This document shows, piece by piece, positions 38,911-51,960 of a DNA stretch of 64,000 nucleotides (the first letter of the stretch is position 1; every line of letters begins with the position of its first letter). Position numbers and translations under genes: made by a program. Source of the stretch: Aphis gossypii (taxonomy: Eukaryota > Arthropoda > Insecta > Hemiptera > Aphididae). The stretch spans positions 68,797,260 to 68,861,259 of the forward strand of contig NC_065530.1 of NCBI RefSeq assembly GCF_020184175.1, given 5' to 3'. Under the pieces are notes generated by a model, which worked only from the letters and a program-made list of their open reading frames with translations, did no database searches and was not told where the DNA came from.

Positions 38911-40825
38911 AAACTTATTTATGTTATATTTAGAATTTCACCCATAGTAATATTTTACAGGCTAGTATTATGCTAAAATATATAATCAAAAAAAATTCGG
39001 ACTTTCACTAACACTGATTTTTTGTTCTAAGATTTAACAAATTTCATTTGTAAAATTTAATTATATGTATTGATTTATAGCTTTCCGAACTATAAAAATT
39101 ATTCGTGGTTTATTTAGTGTATTCTAGGTTTTACCGAAATCAATTGGTAAATGCTCGAATTTTGGTTTCTTTTTTTTTATTTTCATCGTAGCAGGTATAA
39201 TTTTACTACCTACGATTTTTATTTTTTTATTTCTTAAATTTTATCATTGCTTTGAAATAAAACAATGAAATTTAAATTAACTTTAAATTATTTTAACAAA
39301 AAAATTTTATAAAGAAGAATAAATTCTAATAATTTCAAATGAGAAAGAACTAAAATAAAATTACACTAGATACTAACTTTATACCACTTGGCACTTGAGC
39401 TTAAAATAAATACTTGAACTAAAATAATTAATTTAACTACAACTTTTAAGCCTTTTCGTGTAATATTTTGTAGATATTATTTTTAATTTTTCATATACTT
39501 ACCACTTAATTTTTAATACCCGAAATCGTCAAATGTAAAATATCATCATTAAAAATTATTATTTTTTATAGTCGAATCTTCATAATAAATATTTGTTTAA
39601 TAAAAAATAATTATAAAATATAAATAAAAAATACATTTATATTTAGATATACAAACACATTATATAAACTTATTAAGCACACATTTTGAGTTGTAAGACA
39701 TATTAATAATATATAATCATATTAACTTAGATTTAAGTAATTTAGGATATCACTTGTTATATTGTGATATATCATATTTGATGTACAATTTATTATCGAA
39801 TAGGTATATAATGAGTGTACATGTTGATAGACTCAATTATATCGAGTATCGTTTGTAATTGAATATCCTTTTACAAATAATATGTTACACGTTAGACAGT
39901 GATTCATTTCACAGCAAAATTATATCTCTTGACGCTATTCTTATTTCTTTGTTAATTGAAAAAGCTCTAATCCCGGATGGTTCTACAACATAACGATTTC
40001 GGGATTATTCTTGGAAAACCGTCTCTTGAAAATGAAAAATAGTCTTGTCTCTTTGCCCAAGTATTTAGCAAGCGGAATTAATTATAATACCCTCTACGTT
40101 AACCCTTGATGTCTGATACAATTTGAATTTACCGAGCGTAAATATTAAAATGTACATTCCAATAGTCGTGCATTTTTCAAACATTATTTTTCCTTGATTT
40201 CTGTGTACCTGAATAAACAAATAAACATTGCGGCCGAATGTTTTGTAACACAATTACAATATACATTATACAACATAAACGATGTTCACTAAGGACCAGG
40301 AAAAATAAGTCACAATAGTTAGAAACATTTAAAAAATATATTATTACAGAACAGTATACACTATATTACATTTTAATCAAAAAATACCATTATGGTAATT
40401 ATGTATGTTATTAAAAAGCAATATTTATTTTATTGCATACAATTATTTAAATAAAATCTGTTATTTTTGTTTGTCGCATATTTTTTTTATTATTATTATT
40501 ATTATTAAAATAGTGATATAATTTTATTGATGAACGTTTCCCATGATTATTTTTTAATGATTTAAAACTCAATATTTTAAATTGTATAAAGTTCTCGGTG
40601 TCTTAATTTTCTGATTTTCTGTTTTATTATAAAAAACTGTTTAAGTAATGAAACTTTTTTGTATCATACTTCCTTCCACCAAGATAGATTGGATATTTTT
40701 TTTAAAAAATGTTAAGTTGGTAATTTCAATTATTTATTTAGTAAATTATTTTATTCAATTAAATTATTAATAACGTAATTATATAAATGATTCTTTATGA
40801 ATTTTTTTTTATATGTTTAACTTAC
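38911..40825. other. AT-rich non-coding region
   Basis: No gene supported. There is a small hairpin-forming sequence at about 39187-39219 (ATCGTAG, then CTACGAT). A less AT-rich stretch lies at 39960-40250, with a 62-codon minus frame lacking any domain. A (TTA)n run is at about 40488-40506. Confidence 0.5.
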
Positions 40826-41110
40826 TAAAACGAGGGAGAGCTTTTCGGGGACATGAAGCGCTATGGAGACTCGATACCTACCAATAAGTCGTCATTCGAT
40901 GTTGTAGTTGCGTCGGTTCTCGGACACATTCAATTCGCAATCGTTGGAATCGCCACATTCTTAGGCGAGAACTCCCCTCTGCCTACGCGACATCCGCCTA
41001 CCCGAGGATCTCCTTCTCCTCCAACTACCACCGGCTAACGACGAGTCTCTCGGATTGTCGACTGTGTTGTGGAGATCATTTATGGGATCATTGCCGTCCA
41101 TTGGCATCAA
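40826..41110 (-). other. GC-rich exon-like island with a 48-codon Arg-rich open frame
   Basis: This roughly 285-nt block has much higher GC than anything near it. On the minus strand it ends in a perfect donor GTAAGT (exon side ending at 40826). It also contains an ATG-initiated frame, 41107-40961, of 48 residues rich in Arg/Ser (SWRRRRSSGRRMSRRQRG), with an in-frame TGA shortly upstream. On the plus strand a 61-codon frame (40853-41038) contains VVVASVLGHIQFAIVGIATF, an apolar run. I recognise neither. It could be a non-coding first exon, a fragment of an old mobile element, or a small gene. Confidence 0.35.
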
Positions 41111-44100
41111 AGATGTTTCTCGTCGTCATAGGCATTATGAATTTATAATCGAATCTTATTTGAAATAGGCACATTTGTATAGATGAATTTTGTTATATAC
41201 TTATATAAATCCATAACCATAAATCATTATCAATTTTATTTATTAATTATTGTTGTATTTTAAATATAATAAACAAATTATTGTTTGATATTTATTTTGT
41301 ATAAGTTTATTTGACATAACATAACAATTTGTACAATAAACATAATTGACATTTTACAAGACTACGCGAACTGGCGAGACGCGAATGTGATTAACGTACA
41401 GACGGAGTAACGGACAATGAATATAATAACAAGTAAACGAGATAATAATATAAAAATATTAATACAATGTTATTAACATGTAGTATGTATGTTTTTTTTT
41501 TAATACAATAATAGCACAATTTGAATGTATTACAAAATAATAGAATAAAAATATAATAATAATAATAATGATACAAGAAAAAATAAAATAAAATAAAATT
41601 ATTATAAAATATATAATAAAACAAATAATTAGTATATTATATTTAAAATACAACATGGTGTCAGGTGTGAGGTACATTATTAATACAGTATGTTAATATG
41701 TATTAATACAATGTTACCTTAACACAACAATAAATTATTAGTTATATTACTGCACCGATTACAAATTAACTTAAGATTTTAACCATTTCTGATTATCGAC
41801 AAGTACCTATATAGACAGTCCTAAACACCTGCTATAGGTTATATTATGTAAATAGTATATTATTATTTATTATACATACATACGATAGGCATCTACATAA
41901 ATAAAAATATCAATTTCATACAAAATTTGATAATAAAAAATCCAATAAGTACACTTTCCCTTAAATGAAGCATAATTCATACCAAATATTTATAATTTTA
42001 TAATTACATTATTTAATGTCCTTATTCCTTAATGATTATATCCCCGCATATCATGTAATATGTATTGTAATAATATAGGTATATTAAACTGTATTTGTTA
42101 TTAAATTAATAATTACAGTACGTGTGTATTTTTAAGCACACTTAAATAAATAAAAATGCACAAAAATATTATAAAAAAAAAATAATTTTCCATAAATATG
42201 ATTATGATGTTACGATAATCGATAAGAAATTTGCAGTATGTTGGCTCAAGACATTCATGTCTGTCGGACATGTTAGTCATAGTATTTTTTTATGATGAAT
42301 AACCGCACTACCACAGATGTGAAATAAGATCGATCTTTATTTTTTTACTTCTTAGAACAATACTGCTGAATCATCAATCCTTTGGAAACTTATGAAAGTG
42401 TATAGTAACAATGTTAGAAGAAAATTTTGACTATTAGGTCAGTAGCTTTTAGATTATAGGTTATTTTTTTATTAAATTTCTGGCGTTATCAGTTTGAACA
42501 TTTATTTCTGTGCTTCGAATAGTTTGTCAGCCGCATCTAACCTTTTTCGTATCCCATGTAGTATATAGATATATAATTTAGTTATGACTATGAGTAATGA
42601 CCGGTGTTAAGTTACTGACATTGTTTTTTGCAATCATATTATTTTTGGTAGACATTTTATTTTTATTAGTCTTAACTCGTCAAGTTTTTTTTTTAGAAAT
42701 AATTAATATTCGATTAATTTTATTAGCTTGCGTTTTTTATTTCTTAACATTTAAAAATAGTTGATTTTGTTATTCTGAAAGAGGGTTATCTTTACATGTT
42801 TGTTAACTTTTGGTGCATTATAATATTACCAAAATCGTCAATTCATAGTGATAAATACAATTCTAATGATACCAATTCTCATTATAGGTTATTGGTTTCA
42901 TTTTCAATTAATTTCAGTGAAAATTAAGTGAACCTCTAACTTAGGTACCTAACAGTTTTTAGATTAAAATAAACACTTGAAACAGAAAATTTTGATAAAT
43001 TTTAATTTTTACTTTGAGTGCAATATTTTATAATAGACATTTCTATGAAATCATTCATATTTACAAGAGAACCAAATAAATTAGTAAATATTATAATAAT
43101 GCATTTGCAATTGTGTAATATGTACAATGTACATATCTTATACTTTAATCTATGCTTAGTAGTAATAAACAATGGTAACGAAATTCACAACGCACTGAGA
43201 TTTGAAAATTGCAATAATATTCTTAAAGAATTCAAAATATAATGTAAAAACCGACATTGTGTTTTATTGTAGTTCAACTAGGCGAGGAGTAAATATTTTA
43301 TTAAATTTCACAAGATAACTATATCTAATTTCATTCATCCTAGTATCCTACCAATATTAAAATCATCGATATAATTATCATGTCATATATACTTCATGGA
43401 AAATGTGGGTATTTTATGGTTTACATAAATGTACTCTTACCATATTTTAAACACACTAGTCTAATCTGAAATTATGGTAATCATATTTTTATTGTTGTTA
43501 TTGTTTAATCATTGACATACATTGTTGAAAATAAATAGATGGATAATTAAATACATTTTTTGAGCGTCAACTATATTATTTTTTCTATTTGATTCAAATA
43601 AAAAATCAATATGGAAAACGCGAAATTTACTTGTTTACTATGAGTAAGTGTGGCTATAAAAATATTGACGAAAAAGTCACTTATTAACAACACTTACCTA
43701 CTTTATTAAAGATAATTTATTTTTGCATAAAACATTTTATCTATTAACTCTAATCGATATATTATAATATGTTATATTATTGACTTTATACTTTAGGTAT
43801 ACGTATACCTATTACCTATATTATATAAACTTGATATTACGATAAAATTATGTTTATGTTTATGATTTTAAATAACTATTAAAACTAATAACTACTTATA
43901 AAGTTATAAATATGATAAATTGACTTGATTTTTCCGGAAGTATTGCATATATTACATCATTCATTATTTATACTATAAAATATTTATTATTTATTATTAA
44001 TTAGTATTTTATTATTATAATAGTATATATATGTACCACATCATTCTACAAACTGTGTAACTCAAAAGTTTAATATTATAATAACTATAAATTATGTATT

Positions 44101-44379
44101 GTAAAATAGTAAAAATAGGTTCATAATTCATAGTAGTAGTTCATAGATAATATCTTAAAATAAATAAAAAAATGTAACTGCGTATAGTAAAATAAAATGT
44201 ATAGGTGTATTAATATAAGTACATACAAATTTAAAGTTCCTCACAATGATGTTTCTAAATTTAAAAAAAAAACTATTGACATCGTTATTTATCGTATAAA
44301 TGAGTAATTTTATCAAAATTTCAAATTAAAATGTGTATTAATAATAATTGTCTTTATATATTTTTTTAAATTTCATGGT
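41111..44379. other. AT-rich non-coding region
   Basis: No gene supported. Long, tyrosine/isoleucine-rich minus-strand frames at 41391-41677 are by-products of AT-rich DNA. A plus-strand AATAAA at about 41269 could terminate a transcript from the island at 40.8-41.1 kb. Confidence 0.5.
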
Positions 44380-45340
44380 TTTAGTGTGAAATATTTGTAA
44401 TAAATCTTTTATTAAATTTTCAATACTTTGGTATTAAACAAAAAGTTTTTATGAATTTTTAACTAAAAAATAGTTTAAAATTTTTTGTAATTTTTGCAAC
44501 AACTTGTATAAGAAATATTTAAGAATTTTGACAAAGTGAATAATTTTTAACAGACAATATTATAAGATAACTAAAGCGATCTGAACTTTTTCACTGTTAT
44601 TTATATCTTAAAATATTTTGAAAATTAAACCATGTATAGAAAATGATAATTATCTAAAACTTTTGTGAAATTTTTAAGTATTCGAGTTTATTTGTTTTTG
44701 ATTTATAACAAAATAACAAAAATCGTTTGAAGAGAAATAGATATATTAACGTGTAAATATGCAACACTGTAAAAATTTGAACATCAAACATTCATAAAAA
44801 TTAATTTAACTTTCAGGTATATTTTTTTTTTTTAACGTTGGTTGCAGATTTTATAATGAACTTTGTATTTAATTTTTATTCATTTCTAAATACAAAATAG
44901 TTATAATAATTGTATCATTCAAGATTTTAAACATGTTTTCGAAATTATAACTTTAAATAATTATAAAAAAATACCATAGTAATGATAAATTTTCAATAAT
45001 TTTTTAATTACGATTAGGATCATTTATGAAAAACCCTTGTGTTAAATTTTCAAGTATTTCTAAAGTGTAAGTTTAAAGTATTTATGATAATTTGTTCTTA
45101 AGTTGCATCAACAAAAACAAAATTGATTATACCAAAATCTAGGGTTTTCTGTAAAATTCCCGTTTTTCGATATTTTTTTTTCTACTTGTTTAACATACAA
45201 ATTAGATCTAATTTTCTATTCAAAACTACTCTCATAATTGAAAATTGAAGCTTTTTATTGATTATTTACCATAAAAACATTAACAAAAAAAAAAAACACG
45301 CGTCAGTGCAAAATCAATATATTCATCACTCCACACAAAA
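44380..45340 (+). repeat. Dispersed AT-rich repeat, copy B
   Basis: Shares with copy A (38000-38910) the run AAATTAGATCTAATTTTCTA, then AAAACTACTCTC (about 45200-45236), followed about 80 nt later by AATATATTCATCACTCCAC. Order and orientation are the same and there is no coding potential. The start is approximate. Confidence 0.5.
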
Positions 45341-46829
45341 TCTATAATATGTACGTGTATAGTCTAATATTGTTTTCTTGAAAATTTGAGATTTCATGAT
45401 TATTTGTAAATCTGTTAACATTGTTTGAGATGATAACTATTATGTTTGAAGAGATAACATATCGCCATTCGTTACAAAACTAACTTTATATACGATACCG
45501 ATTGGTGACTCAATTACACAGTTTACAAACCGTATATTATTATACTGCTTCTAGTTACTATTATGTGTTCGTGATATTTACATTTAAATGTTTAACATAG
45601 ACAATACACATACTATAAGTATAGTAAACATAATATATATTACATATAGAAATTGTTAATATTTATTATTCATACATATTATACTATTATTATTATTATT
45701 ATTATACATTTTCTGACCGCGATGCTTTGAGATTGTTGTTACATTATACCCACAGAGTCAAACATGCTATAATTTAAACCGTTAAGCCCTGTGTTAACAG
45801 CAGCAACATTTTGATAATATAGATTTATACCATAACCAAAATCAATATTGCTATATTTTACTTAACAATGAGTAACCTCGATAGTTTCTGTAAGTCAGTT
45901 TGAATGGAAATCTCAGGATTTCTCAGCATCCACCACACTGTATGATATTTAATGATTCTTTTTACCGACCAGTGGATAATTATATGTTGTAGTTAAATAG
46001 TACAATTGTGAGGTATAATTTGCATTTATAATTTTTGATAATGCACATTGAACATTGTAATATCATTGAAAAACTATTACTTTATTTGTTCATCATGTTA
46101 TTATTCACCTACGAACAGAAAACCATCAATCTGTGATTGTATCTCTTAATATTGTGATTGTGTATTATTCAATAAATGCTTTTCTTAGTTGGATTTGTTT
46201 TTCGTATTTAAAATTTCATAGCATATATGTATATTTACAATGTCCAATGTATTGTGACTATTATAAATGAGTACCTATTTAAGTAGATACAATAGGTAAG
46301 GAAAATAAAATTGCACTATAGTATGTGACAATTATTTAAAACACGTACCTACCTACGTGTAAAATTATATACATTAAAATATTAAATATATATTGAAGTA
46401 TAATACATTATTTGGGTCAATATTTTATAAATACAACTTTATTAACAATTATATTTTATTTACAACATTACTTTGATTAAATGGCCGTGTTAAATCGAAA
46501 TAAATATATGTCGATATTTGACTCGAAATTCAGAGACTAGTACCTATTAGATTTTAAGTCTAGAAATTTAACGAACGGACAGGAGCCGTTCGTGGTCGTT
46601 ACAGTAATTATTTGAAATATAAGTACGATAGGTATAAATATACATATTTTTGTTGGAAAAAAATATATTTTGACATAATTGAATTTGTTTTTAATTTTAA
46701 TTCAAAAATGATTAACTTTAGAGACTATTTTCACCAAATATTCATTTAAGTATTTAATAAACATAATATAAAATGTTGGGTCTTTTTGTGCTATTAATAG
46801 ATATTTGAAATGTTCAACAACTTATTTTC
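45341..46829. other. AT-rich non-coding region
   Basis: No gene supported. An (ATT)n microsatellite lies at about 45684-45704. Confidence 0.55.
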
Positions 46830-47105
46830 TTCTTCTTTTTTTTCTACTCAGCTTACTGGTTCATTAAGTTAGTTACCATTGCTGTCTTCAACAGGTCTCT
46901 CCATCTCTCACTATCATATGTCGACTCGTAGGGCACATTATGTTCTATTTCTATCAGATCTTTGGCAATTACATCAATCCACCAAGTCTTTGGTCTTTCT
47001 AGGGGTCTTGTTCTGTTAATTTTTTCACCAGTACTTTTTTTTATTAATTGGCTATCTAATTTCAAAGTGTGTCTCAACCACGTATTGTTTATTTCTGATA
47101 AACGC
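46830..47105 (-). mobile_element. 3' end of a 5'-truncated LINE (C-terminal reverse-transcriptase tail)
   Basis: The minus strand reads NNTWLRHTLKLDSQLI, then RTRPLERPKTWWIDVIAKDL and DSERWRDLLKTAMVTNLMNQ, then a stop. A purine-rich tail follows, AAAAAAAAGAAGAAG, at about 46833-46847. The GRPKTRWIDVV..DL...RERWR..V pattern before the stop is the classic C-terminus of insect LINE reverse transcriptases. It has one continuous frame of about 85 codons but no upstream catalytic domain. Insertion by target-primed reverse transcription explains the 5' truncation. Confidence 0.8.
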
Positions 47106-49904
47106 TAGAAATCTTAGCCTTAGTCTGTTATACCTATACAATTACTATGGTTCTTGTTTTTATTTTCACATGTACATGTATCAGACACAAACAATTAAAT
47201 TAAATTAAAATCACATCATCGTAAAATTTAAAGATTTAAATAAAAAATTAAATTTTATTGATTATTTTTTTTTATTTTTATTTTTACAAGTAATAAACAA
47301 TTTGTATCAATTATACAAGACACAATAATATAAACAACATTTTATAAAATATATTTAATTCAAGTTTACATTTCAACAAAATTGGATATTTAACAAAAAA
47401 AAAAAATAATGAATCTAGTTATGGTTTTGCAATTTAAAAATATTATTCACAGAAACTTGAAACTATTTTCAAAATATTTAAATTAGTTTTAAGCTAATTT
47501 ATAGAGGGTACCATAGCTAGATGATTTCCCTCATCACGTGCTTCATGTGTTGTTTTTTTTTTTATTACGTATGTGTTATGACAGTCATCTTTTTTACTTA
47601 TTGTGTTATCTAATACAGATTGTAAATTTTTAAAATAATAAAAAAGCTATATTTATATCACAAACGTATTCATCTATTTCAATACTGAAATTGGTAATAT
47701 TATAAAATTAATTTGTAATATATACTCGAGTATAATTTGTTTTTTACAAAACTTAGTTCAACATATCGTATTACTAATAGAAAAACAAATACTGTTAGTA
47801 GTTTATACATAGAATGATTATTCTATCATTAAATTAAAATTTAACTTATCAAATACGATAGTTACTCAATTATAATGTATACTCAACATATAATAATAAT
47901 TATAATATAGTTTGGTTACTTTTTACAGTTTTCCCTTTCTATTTTATCAAATTATGTGGTCAATCCAATTGTATAGTAGATATATTATTTTATTACTAAT
48001 GCCTCTTTAAATCCATCTAGCGGCATCTAAATTAAGACTTTAGCGTTTATCACTATCTTTTCGGCTTTTTATCAGATCGGTAGGTATTATAGTATTAGGA
48101 TGCTTTTAATTTATTATTTTTACGGAATTACAGTTACTCTATTTCGGACGATGACCAATTCTATCATCACGATATCCATTTTACCCCACAATAGTCATCA
48201 CATTTACGCATTTACCTATGATTATAGGCAATTCATTTCAACCCCCATTGAATGTTATTGCATTAACTTCACTAGTTGGTAATCATTTTATGATGGCTAT
48301 ATTTACGTAGGTACTTATCCTTTTAAAATATACACACACTCCAGTTTATAATTAAATAGCTGTTAATTTTAATTAAACTGTTAACTATGTTCTTATCGCA
48401 TTTATGTAATTTATAATTTGTATCTCGCGTTCTCGCGGCCAACGGCCCTTGTATAGTTGTGTGTTTTTATTCTCATCATACTCCATATAAGTACGTCATA
48501 ATAATAAAAACAATTATTTCAAAAAGCTACTTATTTTTTAGTTTTTATACATATTTATATAATATTATATTAGTATATAATATTTATGATTTATGATTTG
48601 TGAATATAAATACGTAAATAAACGCATAACGCACGCTTAAGCTCGTAGTACACATTTTATATTGTGTTGGTATACATCTCCATTTGAACACACTCTACAC
48701 AGCATTACAATATATGGATTTCTAGTACTTCTATATCAAACTGCTCAGTATTTAAAACAGAATAATGTTTAGAGGAATATATATTGTCGATTAAATTAGA
48801 AAATTTGTACATAACAATAATGAATGATTGAATATTTTTTCAAAATAAACACTATATAACCAATAGGGGTTCAATTTATATTTATCTTAAAATAATAATA
48901 TATGAATTTACTTATATTGCACTCTATAATATCACATCAAAAATTTGTAAAATAATATATAATGTAGTATTGTATTTTTACATATGTAATATGCATATTT
49001 GGTTTGGAATTGAATAGTGTAAATGTTTTATTCATATATATTCGACTGAATTTTAGATTTTAAATCAACGTATAGGTAACAAAAAATACACTTTTTAATA
49101 ATATAATTCAATTTTTTTAAAAGGAAATATAGAATATTGTTTAACTAAATCAATACATACTATTTTTAATATATGTACAGTGTACACATCTGCACTGCAA
49201 ATATCACATATTGTATATGTATATAATATGTACAAATTTATTTAAATAACTAAGTTGGGAAGAGTTGCATTAGGGTCTAGTTAATTTCTTATGTATTGCT
49301 GCACTATTTTGAAATACCTTTTATATTATCTTGCTCAGGATAAAATATACCATTATTTTAAGTTACATAGGTAAAGTTATAGTTATTTAGTATTGTAACC
49401 GTCATCTGAGGTATATTATACGCCGTCAATACACCGTGTAGAATTATATAGTGTTTCATTTGAATTATTTTTATGTTCACGTGGTATGAAATTCAAATAG
49501 AAAAATATAAAAGCTTTCTTTACATATGGTATTTAAGTATGTTTGATGATTTTTCAAAAATATTGTTCCAGACCTCACGAGTGTATATTATCAATAAAAT
49601 ATTAAAAATGTATTAGAATAGTTTTTAAGCGTAAGCTTTTAAATCATTTCGTTGATTATAATATTCTATCAAATATATATTTTTATTTACAATACATACG
49701 TAATTGTATAGGTAGTACTAAAGACGTGAGTACTGTTCAATGGACCACGTAAAAACTATTATGTACCTTTTTACAAATAAATATAACTAATTTAATGTGA
49801 GATATTACCAACGGGTAGATAGTTACAACTCAGGTTGAGGTTTTTTTTATTTCATAGCTTGTCAAAAAATTTAAATTTACGAGTAGGTATATAATATAAC
49901 TCCA
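47106..49904. other. AT-rich non-coding region
   Basis: No gene supported. A slightly less AT-rich patch at 48000-48290 was read in all frames. Its 60-codon plus frame has no recognisable domain. Confidence 0.5.
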
Positions 49905-49907
49905 GAG

Positions 49908-50938
49908 TCGGCTGACCGTCGCTGATATACATCGTCTGCTTTCCGCCATTGTTTAACAAGCCGACAAGACGCTTCTACTATTTGTCTATAGAATGCGTAA
50001 ACTCGCGAAACAAGGTATGGTACTGGATGACTCGTTAATAGAATGTGTGATCGGCGGTATACCTGATGCGGTCGAAAACAAAACTATTATTTACGGAGCT
50101 GTTTCTATTGACTACTTTCAACTGAAGTTAGGGTTATACGAACGTATAATAACAGATCGCTATCCACTACCCCTTATTGATGATCAGGTCGACCGACTAC
50201 GTGGGAAAGTGATTTTTACCACATTGGATTTACGTAGTGGGTTCTTTCGTGTACCAATAGAGGGTTTTAGTATCAAGTACATTGCATTTGTAACACCTAA
50301 AGGGTAGTATGAATTTTTACGTACACCGTTTGGTTTATGAAACTCACCACCCGTATTCCAGCGATAAATAAACCTTGTGTTCCATAATCTTATTAGGTCA
50401 GGGCAGTTGTTGGCTTACATGGACAATCTTGTTGTAGCCACGAACTTAGTTGAAGAGATGTCAAGGTTAAAGACGGTTATGCATGTTATGGCTAGGAGCA
50501 GCCCCAACATCAATTTTCAAAATGTCAGTTCCTTTACCGATCCGTTAGACTTGGATATGATATCTGTCACAATATCGGTTTGCCCTTCAGAAGAGAAAAT
50601 TACTGCTGCGAAACATTTCCCATTACCTAAGAACTTGAAGTCAGTACAAAGTTTTCTAGGGCTGACTGGATACTTCTGGCGATTTGTGCACGAATACTCA
50701 TTAATCGCCAAGCCACTCAGCGACCTACTGAAGCAAGGAGCTGTGTTCCAGATGGGTATGGAACACGAAACCGCCGTAAATCAGTTAAAAAAATGTTTGG
50801 CCCAGTGTTACGAATATATAACCAGGAAGCCAGAATAACAGAACTACATACAGATTCTAGTATGTGGGGCTATGGGGCTGTTTTTTTACAGCTTAGTGAC
50901 GATGACACTCAATTACATCCAGTTACCTTGGATTATTT
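49908..50938 (+). pseudogene. Internally deleted gypsy (Ty3)-type retrotransposon: gag tail joined to reverse transcriptase and RNase H
   Basis: The frame starts in a gag-like stretch LTVADIHRLLSAIV (one in-frame stop), then YRMRKLAKQG and VIGGIPDAVENKTIIYGA. It passes without a break at about 50141-50150 into a reverse transcriptase: TDRYPLPLIDDQVDRLRGK, FTTLDLRSGFFRVP and FVTPKG. Then come stops, YEFLRTPFGL, and a stop in place of Trp. YMDN at about 50416 takes the place of the catalytic YxDD. After it come FPLPKNLKSVQSFLGLTGYF and AKPLSDLL. A frameshift near 50800 switches to ELHTDSSMWGYGAVFLQ, the start of RNase H, ending at about 50938. Gag nucleocapsid, protease, the N-terminal reverse-transcriptase part, integrase and LTRs are not visible. 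Composition is clearly less AT-rich than the flanks, so insertion is younger than most relics here. Confidence 0.88.
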
Positions 50939-51744
50939 TTAATTATTCATGGTTATTAAGATGCTAAATTATATGTACCAACAATCAAGAACATAATTAA
51001 CCAATAAAATAAAATTATAGTAATAGAAATAAAGTTATTTTAAAAAATTAATCATTATAATATATTATATTTATTTTGTTTAGTTTTTTTATTTATTCTG
51101 TATTTATTTAAAATTACATGCGATTAAATTTAAAACCATTATACTTAAACTATACATATACATGAATAATTTACATAATATTTACATACATTTAGTGTGT
51201 TTATAATTACCTTAATACAGTTAATATTAATAATAAATAATAATGTCGTTTTTGTTTAAAATACTATACTCAATGTAATACGAGTAGGTACGATATATTT
51301 TTAAATGAACTCATAATTGTTTTAAAATAATTTGAAATTTCAATCAAAACCTAACCTAAACATAATAACTGCATTAGCATCTAATAATACCGATCATTTT
51401 AAAACGCATCGAACTATATTATGTTGTCATCTGTATTTTTGTTTAGTATTCTAAACTTTTTAATCATTTGATCTCACGGTGGTATATGTGACTTTATTCC
51501 AGGATACCACCTTTTGTATAAACGTACATTTATCTTGAATATTATGGTTCAGGTACAATTAAGCTCTGGCAAAAAAGGAAAAATTTTAATAACATTAAAA
51601 TGTATTTATATGTATCGACAAGATTATATCTATAATATATGCGCGTTTGTATGCATTATATCCCACGAGGACTGACTAATTAAAATGGCGGAATACGTTT
51701 CGCATTAATCCTGTAACACTTCTAATCCAACTTTCACGTTGCAG
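50939..51744. other. AT-rich DNA between the gypsy relic and the receptor exon
   Basis: No separate gene. This is presumably intron of the tachykinin receptor gene, ending in the acceptor CACGTTGCAG at 51735-51744. Confidence 0.5.
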
Positions 51745-51960
51745 GTACATAGCAATAATTCACCCTCTAAGGCCACGTTTGGGCCGGAAGACGACACTTA
51801 TGATAGCCACTAGCATTTGGGTGGTTGGTACAATATTGTCCATACCAAACCTGATATTTTTTACCACGCACACGGAGCTGTTTCCCAACGGCGATCAGCG
51901 AGTCATATGCTACGCTGAGTGGCCAGACGGTATCACTACAAATAGCTTTCAGGAATACGT
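51745..51960 (+). CDS. Tachykinin-like peptide receptor (TkR99D type), internal exon: start of ICL2, TM4, ECL2
   Basis: The exon follows acceptor TTGCAG and ends at donor GTAAGT (51961). Its first G completes the Arg codon of the DRY motif, so the text begins YIAIIHPLRPRLGRKTT (second intracellular loop). TM4 follows with IWVVGTILSIPNLIFF, then extracellular loop 2 with VICYAEWPDG. The Cys of that loop is the conserved disulfide partner of TM3. CY.EWPDG and the following exon match insect tachykinin receptor 99D better than the TkR86C paralog, by my recollection of the family. This is a plasma-membrane G-protein-coupled receptor for insect tachykinins, acting in neuromodulation. The 216-nt exon ends in phase 2. 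Exons for the N-terminus and TM1-TM3 were not recognised upstream. Confidence 0.9.

Noticed and set aside
39960..40253. 62-codon minus-strand frame in a less AT-rich patch
   Set aside because: No domain, no splice context, single short frame.
41391..41677. Overlapping 72-77 codon minus frames rich in Tyr, Ile and Phe
   Set aside because: Translation of AT-rich low-complexity DNA (AATAAT repeats); not genes or membrane proteins.
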